Shown here in pieces: positions 11,621 through 21,957 of a stretch of DNA of 64,000 bases (positions are counted from its first letter, which is position 1; each line of letters starts with the position of its first letter). Source of the stretch: Cyclospora cayetanensis. Lineage: Eukaryota; Apicomplexa; Conoidasida; Eucoccidiorida; Eimeriidae. Under the pieces are notes generated by a model, which was given only the letters and a program-made list of their open reading frames with translations, ran no database searches and was not told the DNA's origin. Position numbers and translations under genes: made by a program. The stretch lies in the NCBI RefSeq assembly GCF_002999335.1, contig NW_020312128.1, positions 18,112 to 82,111 on the forward strand. The letters run 5' to 3'.

Positions 11621-12745
11621 TCACAGTGTGCTACGACTGTTTGTACCCCCATTAGGAATGCCTGATGAGCTACTAATGGAGCAACTCTCTGCACTTTCTG
11701 AGGAGTTGCTGTTTGAGTGGCGTATTCGATTCTGCTGGGTTTCCAGCTGAACAGAAGCCTGATCTACTGGAGAGCAGCTTGCTGATGACGATGAGCTACT
11801 GCAGTCATTTGATGAGTTGGTAGCAGAGAAGCTGCTTGTGGTGCCGCTGGACGATTGTCTGCTGGAATGATGCTGAGAAAAGCTTCCTTGTATGGGCGTG
11901 AGCCCATTGTTGAGCGTAGTCACCATGTTATGATTGCCACGACTGCGAATGTCTTCGCGTCTACTTTGACCTCTCGTGCCTTCGCTCGTCCGGCTGCTAC
12001 TGCTGCTGCTACTCCCGCTGCTCTTGCTAGCACTAGTTCCGCTCATGCTCTCTCTAATAGCCCGGTTATTGCTCATGCTGACCTCTTCGCCGGATTCGCT
12101 CGTGCTTTCGGCCACACGCTCTCCAGATGTAAGGCGATCAAGCAGCGAGCAATTTTTTGCCATAGGCTTGGAGCCTGCAATCAACTTAGGGGGAGCACTG
12201 TAGGAACCACTACTAGACCGGCTCTCAAAAGACTGGGCATGCAAAGTTGACGGGTTTGAAGACTTCCTGATTGACGTCACTATCGTTTCTGAGGAGGTCT
12301 GGGATGCCGTTCTGCTGACATATTCTTCGCTAGAGTCTGTCTCGTCGCTGCTACTCGTTTCGGTATTGCTGGTTTCCTCTGTACTGCTTTTCTGACTGCT
12401 GGTTCCTTCTCGGTGGCTAGTATCGCTTCTGCTGGATGCGCTACTTTGCTGCAGTACTGCAAAGTCCTGTGACGAGTTCGCTGTACTTTTTCCATCACTG
12501 TTGTAGCTACTGGCTGCCTCTTCTGTGCCCCTACTCTGAAGAGACAGGTTGCTGGAAGCGGCTTGCATACTGCTACAGGCTTGCGCCAGTAGTTTTAGAT
12601 TCGCAAGTGTTGTCCGCAGGAATGAGCCCTCAGCGAGCGACTCGATGATACATTCGATGCTTGACAAGGTGGGCCCACGTGCTGCGAACACAAATGCAAG
12701 GTAAGCTGTCGCTCCAAAGATCCCACACTGTACTTGGCAGAGCAA
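11621..12745 (-). CDS. Serine-rich low-complexity protein (5' end unresolved)
   Basis: A 374-codon open frame on the minus strand. It opens at a TTG, so the true start is in an upstream exon or further upstream in the same open frame, which continues through about 12800. The first 30 residues are hydrophobic (a run ending ...AYLAFVFAARG) and could be a signal anchor or an internal membrane segment. From residue about 60 on, the chain is dominated by Ser, with Thr, Glu, Gly and Asn, in SSSS, SSET and SGTS type clusters typical of disordered or heavily O-glycosylated coccidian secreted proteins. The terminal codons read ACA CTG TGA inside a GTGAGG donor-like hexamer, so the coding sequence may continue in a further exon. 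The opposite strand shows open Leu/Ala-rich frames that are compositional shadows. Function unknown. Confidence 0.5.
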   Translation of the reverse strand: MLCQVQCGIFGATAYLAFVFAARGPTLSSIECIIESLAEGSFLRTTLANLKLLAQACSSMQAASSNLSLQSRGTEEAASSYNSDGKSTANSSQDFAVLQQSSASSRSDTSHREGTSSQKSSTEETSNTETSSSDETDSSEEYVSRTASQTSSETIVTSIRKSSNPSTLHAQSFESRSSSGSYSAPPKLIAGSKPMAKNCSLLDRLTSGERVAESTSESGEEVSMSNNRAIRESMSGTSASKSSGSSSSSSSRTSEGTRGQSRREDIRSRGNHNMVTTLNNGLTPIQGSFSQHHSSRQSSSGTTSSFSATNSSNDCSSSSSSASCSPVDQASVQLETQQNRIRHSNSNSSESAESCSISSSSGIPNGGTNSRSTL

Positions 12746-13258
12746 AGCTGTTGGTTTCTTCCATGGGCTCCAAAATATGGAGGCTAGTTCATTGCCTTTC
12801 CGCAGATACTGCGTACAAGCCTACAAGCCTACCAGTAATGCTTGTGGACCTCTCATATAGTTCGTATGACCCATTATCAGCTTCTTCTTCAACGATCTTC
12901 CAGATTATAGGGTGGCTCATGTCTAGTAACTCTTTTCTTCCCATCTTCCATGCCCTACAAGAGTGACAACATGCACTGCAACCCCATTCAAAATCTCCGG
13001 CAAGGATATTGCTAGGCACATCAGGCGGTTTGTGCAGCTTTCCGCATGCGAAAAGGGAGATTGTGACACACTTCGCCTGGTTTTCCTTTTGCGGTGATGA
13101 CTGCGGGTAGCCTATGCTCAGTTTCGCTAACTTCTTCCGGGATTTCTAGAGACAAACACACAGGTAAGTCACATCGCAAGAAACAAAGCTCTGTGATTTA
13201 GAAGATGTGTTCTTTGCCAGTAAATCCAGCAGAGCACCGTTAGGATGAAGTAATAGTG
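12746..13258. other. Gap between serine-rich and coiled-coil genes, possible small exon
   Basis: A minus-strand block at about 12975-12812 is open and ends in ...YERSTSIT before a GTAGGC donor-like site. It could be an upstream exon of the serine-rich gene or a late exon of the coiled-coil gene. The next acceptor in a usable phase is only about 25 nt away, so no model is convincing. Confidence 0.25.
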
Positions 13259-16200
13259 TCACTTCACACAATTGTATAGGCTGTTCCAATGCCAAGCATT
13301 ATTTGGACCGTTACTACAGGATTGCACTCTTACTAGAGCTTTTATCCCCGCAGCCGGACTATTCCGGATGCCACATGTGCCCTTGCCCTGGCGTCGCTCA
13401 GTACGTTTTCCCGCTTTCCGCTTCATGACTAAACGCTGGCGATCTTTTTCCTCCCTCTGAGCCTGTGTTATTGCATTGATAAACCTATCCAAATGTGTGG
13501 AGAATGCATTGGCGCTTTTTCGCCATTCACTTCCATTAGCAAGTAGAGTACTTGCCCGGCTTCCAGACCTTATCCGACTTTGCCATTCTGCAACAAGCTT
13601 TTGTGGAATATCTTTTGAGGGGGTACCAGCGGGATGTGGGTCAGATGCAACTATGCGAAGTGTGGAGCATGTCCCGATGTCTTGACATGCAGCCGGCTTC
13701 ACCGGTGTCCGTTGAGGCGTCTGGTGTACCGTGCACACAGAATGCTCATGGCAGCTTAATTCTGTGTACCGTCATTGCTCAACGTTAGAATCTCTTGCCT
13801 TGTGCAGCTAGCTCCCTTAGGTATGAAACGGATAAAGCAGAATGACCTGCTTTAGTATATGCGGATACTTTCATCACCTTTTGGGTTGTGGCTTGTTCGC
13901 TTGTGTTAGTGTTGCCGTCGATCACCAGCTGTGTTGACATAGAAGCTCACAAATCCACTATGTGTTTCCATCCACTTTGTAAAAAACTGTGGAGCACTTT
14001 GACACCTTTGAGGCCACATGAGTCCTGTTGCAACTAACCTGAGCAAGCTCTGATTGATGCCTCTCCTTCAAGTGCTCTATTTCTCTCCCTCCATCTATCA
14101 TCACCTGTAGTGCATCAGGAAACTGCAGTCAGATGTTCTCTCAGGTGTCTAGGGAGTTACTACTACTCTTTGGGGTATTGCAATTCATTTGCTTATCGAT
14201 GTAGTGATGAGCTCGAATATCACCTGTGCTAGTCTTGAGGATGTAAGTTTTTCGATTTGATGCTATATACAAAGCACAGACGACCATAGGAACAAAGTCG
14301 CAGTCACACATGTGGCTCCTGAGAAGAGAAGACTGATCAACGGAGATTAATCTGGAATCACACATTTAACTTGGCTTGGGGTTACCCCTTTTTCGTACAC
14401 GAGCATCCTCCGACATCTGTTGCCTTGCAACCGCAGCAAGTTCATCAGTACGCGATTCTTTGCCGAAGCTTTCGTTTGAAGGAAAACCGCAACGCACGAT
14501 GCATTTGAGTATGCAGAACACAGCCAAAGAATCATTCGCCTCACATAAGAGTGTTTAGCGGCAGGCAGTTTCCATGCCGATGCTCAGCTACGCAGACATA
14601 GGTTCCTCACTGAAGCTTATCTTCTGTCTTCTGCTGTGCTTCGCGGCGTATGTATTCCGTCAGCAGAACATGATGAAGATTATGCAGCTGCTGCAGGTCT
14701 TCAAGCTCAGCTTTGTGAAAGCTAAGTAGTAACTGCAGGTAGGGCATTGCGAAGTGTATCAACTTTTTGTAACTACCACGAGCACGATAAGTTGCATTAG
14801 CGGTGAGCATATAAAGGCCCAATAACACTGCATGACACTGTTTAAAAATAGCTGAAGTTTTCTTTTGTGAAGACCATCTTGGGCATGCTTCTCATCAGTC
14901 GGTGAATCAGCAGTTGGCGCTTCTTAGATTAAGATTGGGGTTAAGATGGAATTGAACCTCTTTCTTAAATTCGGTTCTGTCAAAAAATTCCGGCTGATCG
15001 CCCTGTAGTTCTTCAAATATCTCAATCCTCGATAGCTACAGGCACATAAGTAATTGGCCACACACGAAGGACCTCTGTGCAAAACGGTGTTTCCATCACA
15101 TGGTAGCTGGGCTTTTGTGTGCGTCTACCAGGCCTACTTTCCACTGAGTCTCTAGCAGCAGCCGTTGGTTTTGAAGTTCTTGTTCAATGCGTTCGGTGCA
15201 ATGAGACAATATACGCTGTCGCCTGTCGTCAGTTGCGGCCTTCACCTGGAGCTTAGAGGCATCCTTTGGTCACCAAGCACACAACAGTGACCGTCGACGT
15301 CTCTATTTGGCTGCACTACCTCAAAGTATCGTTGGCACTTGGCTGGGGAGCAAACCTACCGCTTGCACGCAGGCTTAGGAAAGCTTTTTACAGTGTAGCC
15401 ATTGGATCAATAGCTCTAAACGAGCTCAAGATGGCTACAGTGGTTTTGAAGCAGAGTCGAATCGAGATTTTAGCGAATGAAATCTATACGGTTACTTGCT
15501 TAGCCACAGAAAGTAGCGACACCATGTAGTGCTGTGGCAACAATTATCAAACTGCTGCTTCGACAGGGCTTCCACCTTATCGTAATATTGTATGTAGTTA
15601 TGAATTAATTCGGCTTCCTAGACTATCTGCTTGTCTGAGAGTAAAAAGATTCGTCAAGATCGTACCTCTAAAAGGGTTATTTGCTTTTCTATAGGGTCAG
15701 CCTCCTTTTCAATCGTATTCAGTGCCTCTGAGAAATTCAACATATGAACCCAGAGACTCGGGGTTTTCAGATGTGGCTTTGAGCTTTCTGAAGAGGGTGG
15801 TGGCAAGAGTATCACTGGCTAGTGAGCTCTGCTGCTCTTAAAGTTTGTACCAATATCTTCACAGGCATTTTCCTAAAAACGCAATGACATTCGCAGCCAT
15901 GCGATACTTCAGGATGGTGTATGCTCTGCTAGCAAGTTGTGCGTAACGGTACGTACATGCATATTAGCAATCCAAACCAGTCTCAGTTAAAGCTGAGTAG
16001 CTTACTGCCTGTTTCCTGAGGGCCAATAACTTATCTCTCAAGGGATGCGTATTCAATGATCTCTCTTTTTCAGCTTCCTGCAATAAAAGACATCGCGCGA
16101 CTTGATTGCGCCGTATGTTTTCATGTGCATCAAAAAAACACGCTCCAGAGAATCAGCCACTCTGTGCACAAGTTAGTAGTTACGCAGGTTCACAACGATG

Positions 16201-19200
16201 TGCAGCCTCGTGGTGGGCTTTAAAGATACATTTATCTTGTATTGAATTGCCGAGAGTTCTTCTGCCTGCTTTTGCTTGAGCTCATGAATGCGATCACTGT
16301 TGGTCTCCTCTGTAGACTCGTAGTACTCCCTAGCGTGCCACCTGCAGGTTATCGTGAGTTACAGGCGCTCCTACTGCACATTTCATGCTGGAGGTGGTAC
16401 CTTACGTGTCTAAAAGTTGTTGAGAAAACAAGAAATCCATTTCCACCAGCGCTCGTGCACACATTTCTTAACTTGGTAAGTTAAAAAGGCCCACCGAGGT
16501 TCCCTGCTACTTGTTGCACCAAGAAACAGTTTCATCACTGCTCGTTGATGTAAAGTAGCAGCCATCCATTCGGCTTCCCATTCTTGTGGAAAGCTGCCAC
16601 GGAACGTTTCATCTGCCTAAAGGAAGGAACAAAATCAACACAGCAGGTTTTGCTCTGGTGACTTTCAGGCCGCGATTTTTTCTAATGCTCATACGCACTT
16701 GACGACATTTGCATACCAGCTGTAACTTCTCTCGGCGCGTGGAAGTTTGGAGCAAAGAGTCTTCAAGCTGCTTCGACCAGGTATTTACAAGTGCATGGAC
16801 AAATTCTGCCCATTGCGCAATACTGCTCTCTAGAAGAGCTTGACGTTCATGGATTGGCACTAAGGGTGGAGCAATTACTGGTGAGAGTCTGGCCAGCATG
16901 TAGCAGAATGCATTTTCCTGTTCCTTTGACCTCTTAGCTGTTAAGTTATCGGCGAAATCAATTGTCGAAACCTCATCGGACCATTTTTGACGCAGCTTAT
17001 TAAGTAGCACGAAAAATTGCTGATCACTTATTTGGCAAGTCAGCAGGTGCATCTCGGAATGCTGCCGGTTTACGGCATTGCGTTTTGCGATGTACTGCGA
17101 CAAAGACAACCAACGCATTCAAAGCCTACTTATCAGCAAAGCTGAGTTGACAACATGCACAGGGCCACTTTGGTGCGTGGTGAAACGTTGCCTGCGTCTG
17201 TGTGAACGGCTCAGGACTGCACTGGCAGTGTCAGCCGCATCCAGGTTCATATTCCGAACGCACCTGCCGTTCTGTCCACAAGACGCATTGCTTCCGTGCC
17301 TGTTGCTCGACGCTGATACGATTCAGTAGCAGTTGCTTCCTGTGTTCACATCGTTTTGCGTGCTCGGCCTCCCTGAACTTGCTTTGTTCGAGCATCAGTG
17401 CATCCATATCCTGTACCTGCCTTGAAGATTCAGCCTATGCAGCACAATCCATACTAGAGTGTGCTACTATGCTCAAGCCATTTTAGCGGCTTAACAGACT
17501 TTCTATTGGAATGGCACGTGCAATCAACCTACATTCAATGATTCGATGGCGTTTGCTAGCTCTGCTTCCGTCCAAAGCCATGATGGTTCTGCCTTTGCCT
17601 GAAACAATCCAAATTCGAAAGTATGTGGCAGAAGCTAAAACAAAAAGCTTTCACATTATGATGCCACCGGATTCTTAAGGAAATTTGTTGTGCCTTGTAA
17701 TGCCGCTGCTTTAATCAAGCTCTTACATATGCTATTTGAGACACAAGGCGATCACGCTCATCCTCAATAAATTGGTGCCTTATTCGTTCAATAAACAAGT
17801 TGTCGTGAGCAGCATTTATTCCAGTTGCGACCTCTAGGTTTTGTACAGAAATTTTGGTGCTAAAGGAGCCTTGCCACTCCTCGTACTCATTCAGAACCCT
17901 GCAATCAGCAGGATTTGCATGCACAAAGTTGGCCTGTGGGGCGTCTTTTCTCTAATCGAGGAGGCTGCGCTACTATTGACTCACGTATGCAGGCGTGGAG
18001 CAAGCATACAATCATTTTGCTGGAACGTGTTGCATGGTTCATATTAATCTCATGCCGGTGTTTCGACTTACTGTTGCTGCTGCGCTCTCAAAAAATCGAT
18101 AATTCGAGTAAACTCCTCTTCCTCCAGCTCGGCGGACCGTAGGAGAGACGTACGACAATTCCTGACCTCTTCGATCGCTTTGATGTATGCTTCATCATGG
18201 GCTAAAGTTAATGCATGAGCGAGTGTCCCATATGTAGCTCGAGTGTTTCTATTGAGCACGTCGAGGCACTGCTGTAGCTCGATTGCAACTGTAACCGGAT
18301 CTGACGTTTCCAGAAGAATCTGGTCAAAATGATGAGGGCAGCGAACTTCAATACCGTTTCATCACTGCCGTGATTGTTTAAAACATGAGGGTGCTCCACA
18401 GCAATTTCCCTTTAGGTGAAATAACAAACGGATAACTGCGAAGAGGACCAAGCGTCCTGCAGCTCACCTTCAACTTCGCTAGGTAATCTTCAATCTCAAT
18501 CATTATCCGAGCACGGAAGCGTCTTAAGTGCTACAGACGGATGTTACACATGTTCAACTGGTTTCCAAAATGGTGTCACAATACATATGCAGCTAGACCC
18601 TAGTAAGCAGTAGAGTCTAAGAGGGCAATCCAGCATGCACATCAAAAGCTTACCTGGTGCCTAGTCTTTTCCAGCTTGGTTTGAGCATTTAAAAGGCAAG
18701 TGAGCTCGCTGGAGACTATTTTCAGCTTTAGGTCGTAGCTCAGGACAGCGCTGTTGTGTTCCGCCTGTGCGATTGCTTTTGCTATGCTAAACCGTTTTCC
18801 AGTCAGTTGCAGGCACAGGGCGCAACTCTTGTTTAATGTGGCTTTAAGGTCAGCTTGTGCAGTTTGTTGCTCGAGGGTAACTCTCTTTAGTTGCTGCAAT
18901 TGGGACAGACGCGTCAGATGTGGCACTACCATGCGATCTAACGACTGGCATGTACTTTACCTAAGGGCATTTACAATCGGCACCAGGACTCACTGGATCA
19001 GTTTCAGCTTGACATTCTTCAGATAGCTCATCAGCTGAATCACTCGCTAGATACGAACGACTCAGGCAGTCGTTCCTTGCTCGTTCTACCATAAGCCGTC
19101 GTTCCAGCTCGTATCTGCAGGCTCAACATGAGGAGGGCCTTGTAAGGATTCCTCGGGATCCCAAACAAAACAGAGCAGCTATTCGTCTATATTCTAATTG

Positions 19201-21750
19201 GTGTGGTAGCTTGCAGGCAGCCACTTATGAACAGCCATATACGAATAATAACCATGAGGAGTCTCAGCGCTACAATGTGTCTGCATGCTTTACCTGTAAG
19301 CTAGCTGCTCTTGATTTATTTGGGCAAGGGCAGAATGGTAGGCTGTTTGGTTAGCCGCTTGGGCAGCTTCGCATTGGAAGTAAATACTCTGCTCTACATT
19401 TGCAAGATCCTGAATGTAGTAATAATCAATACGGCGGCTACTGCATACTAGGATTCCTTTACAGTCGAAGTATGCTTCGGTGTGGTACCCATGGGCACCT
19501 TTTCAACCAGACGACATCAGTCCTCACTTGTTTGCCTTCTTCTACGGACTTTCGGCACTGGGCCACCAGGTCCTCAACAGAATGCTTAATCACAGTCGTT
19601 CGCTGACGTAACATCGCTTCTACTTCTTGTTCGGCTGCTTTCTCTTTTTCCGCGAATTCCTGATAATATCAAGTAGAGGCTAGAAGGACAGCTTCTCAAC
19701 AAAACGATCAGAAAGGTGTCTTAGAGTCAATCAGGCTGCTTTTATTTACTAGAAAGCTGTAAAAGGCAGCTTTGAGATGGAAAAATCCCGGACTAGCAAC
19801 GGGAGCCACCCAGTCACCAGCAGGCCACACCATCACATCTAACCTTATACATGCTTTCAGCAGTATCCACGAACTGTTTCTGGATTATTGGAAGCGTGGT
19901 GATATTTCTCATAGACAAGGCTTTTTCGTAGCTTTTCCTTGTATTACAAAAAAGAGTAAATATTCCTTCTTGGAGCGTTGCCAGGCCATTGCTTATTTGT
20001 CCAAACTGCTGTAGCAGCAGTGAGTCCATTTCTTTTTGCTTGGGAAATCACAAACAGTTTCACAGTGCTTCATACTTGTACAAGTGCCCTTTGTACTTTG
20101 CTCGTTGGTTGAAAATCAAGATTTGATGAATGCTGGTAACGATACTGTATGTTTTGGAGGACATTCAACCCTTGGTTTTGAGTTACGGGCTTTGTCTATC
20201 TGGTCTGAAGGTTGCACAAGGACCAAGCAAGAATCGCCGAACCTCGTGGGCAGCGATTGCGTTGCTTTTATCCACAAGCGTTCCCAGCGCATTCTCAATA
20301 AAGCGTCTTCTCTCACAGAGCTCGCTGCGTGTCGAGGCCAAAGTCGCCTAACCGCAAGAAAGAGCAGGGCCACAACCACTTGGTTATTGCACGAAATGCG
20401 TTACACGTAGAGCACTATTAATGCAAGCTCGCTCACTTCTGGTTTTAGCCCATCGGTAGCAGAAATGCAAATACTGGCTGCCTGAGAACAGTCTCATGAC
20501 GTGAAAAACGTATACTAGTGATCCAGGTAGGACGTGTAAAAAGCCAGCACCCCGAGCCCCATTAACCATTAAATTTAAATTTTCGTTGGGATGAAGGTAT
20601 AGAGAAATCCGTATAAACAGGCTAAACAAACAAAGATTTACCTTGAGCGTTTCTTGAAGACTATTCTCGTATGCTGGCAGATCACCAGGTGTATGGTACA
20701 GTACTCCAGTAAGCTGGACCTCCAACTTTCCCGGCACCTGTTTTGCCGCTTCCACTGCTTTTAGGTGATGCAGTGCTTGTGTTGTTGCAGCACTCTGCTC
20801 TACTCCGAGCGCAGCTGCAAATGATTCTGCAGTGACATCAGCAATTTCATGAAATCTTGGGGACGTATCATGAGCGTTTGGCTCAGCTGAACGAGATCCT
20901 AAATGTACGTTGAGCGTCAAGGAGGTGAGGCCGTCGTTTCGCTGTATCTAGAAAACGCTCAGAGCACAAGCACACTATCGAACTGTACATGTACAAGCCA
21001 ATGGGTAAATCACAACGAATAGGAGAAACAACTGTATTAACATAGCTAGTCCTACAAGGTACAATTGGGACCTGCGTCAATGGCTTCATACGCTCCATTT
21101 CGGCCTCCTTCATAGCCTCGCATGCCCTCCGTACAGCTTCTTCGAGCGTTCCCTTGCGGAGCAGCATTGCGTTTTTCAGAGAAACCAACTTTTCGCTTAG
21201 CTCCGCATTTTCGACTTCAGCCATTTCCTATTCGGCCACGCCAACAAGCCGAAGACCTGATGTTTGACTAGTTGGCCAGCAATTCGGCCACGTCATTTGA
21301 ATTCGTGTGCGGACCACAATCACAGTGAGTAGCTCTTCTTTTCACTGTAGATGCAGCTCTAAGCCAAGAGGTCACCAATAGCATGTCGTGAAGCAAATGA
21401 ACTCCTGAAGATAGGCGATGCTGATGGCAGTCTCTAGGGGGCAATAGTTCAATTGTGTACGACGTAGTAGCAGTACCTTCTTTTCCGATGCCTCAGTCAG
21501 AACTGGAAGCAATGCAGACTTTAAAGGCCCACCCATATCAAGTTCCAGCTCAATCAATGTATCCTGGTGCGCTCCCAGGAGTTGTAGTTTGCTGCCTAGA
21601 GTACCCATTGTTTCAAGCAGTTTGCAATATACTGCTTGGAAGGCACGGGGGTCCAAATCGGGAAAAGTGATTGTGCTCTCGCCTTCTGCGTGCTTTTTGC
21701 TTTTGCACCAAAGTATGGCTTCATGTAAGCTTTTCGGATGAATCTGTTGT
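13259..21750 (-). CDS. Large coiled-coil protein, about 26 exons
   Basis: A chain of phase-compatible exons on the minus strand: 21750-21477, 21227-21072, 20941-20642, 20347-20243, 20038-19844, 19659-19528, 19409-19294, 19114-18994, 18944-18654, 18530-18468, 18319-18072, 17898-17727, 17598-17533, 17416-17264, 17094-16699, 16616-about 16511, about 16341-16230, 16077-16006, 15872-15851, 15787-15666, 15245-15138, 15035-14958, 14861-14611, 14468-14399, 14122-14039 and 13720-13259. Donors are mostly GTAAGT, GTGAGT, GTAAGC or GTGCGT. The product is about 1,400 residues, rich in Glu, Gln, Lys, Arg and Leu, with heptad-like stretches such as EFAEKEKAAEQEVEAMLRQR and REIEHLKERHQSELAQ. It ends in a basic tail. 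I do not recognise the family. There is no clear ATG for the first exon; ATG at 21224 (MAEVENAELSEK) is a possible internal start. The first exon is in phase with a donor after the transmembrane segment of the upstream giant gene, so this may be its cytoplasmic tail. A GTAAGA donor at 13333 could end the last exon early. The 16511/16341 junction is uncertain. Confidence 0.8.
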
Positions 21751-21957
21751 CTGAAGAAGTAAAACCAAGGCCACCAGAACTCCGTGGTCTTGTTATTTTG
21801 CAGACAGATCGCAAGCCCTCATTTCCGGCCTATATCTCTGTCTGGGTGGTATAAGTTGTCTTGCACTGCCAGTAGTACAAATTACATTGATTCACCATGA
21901 CTTCTAAAGCGTCATCTGTCTCTAAATGGAGCCTTTCGTAAATGGTGTAGACTAAAC

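Noticed and set aside
11855..12250. Plus-strand Leu/Ala-rich frames opposite the serine-rich region
   Set aside because: Compositional mirror of Ser codons (AGC/TCG read as GCT/CGA); no signal or domain.
13259..17118. Formin FH2 domain in the coiled-coil gene
   Set aside because: The helical C-terminal part superficially resembles the end of FH2, but the lasso, knob and GNYLN-type motifs are absent.
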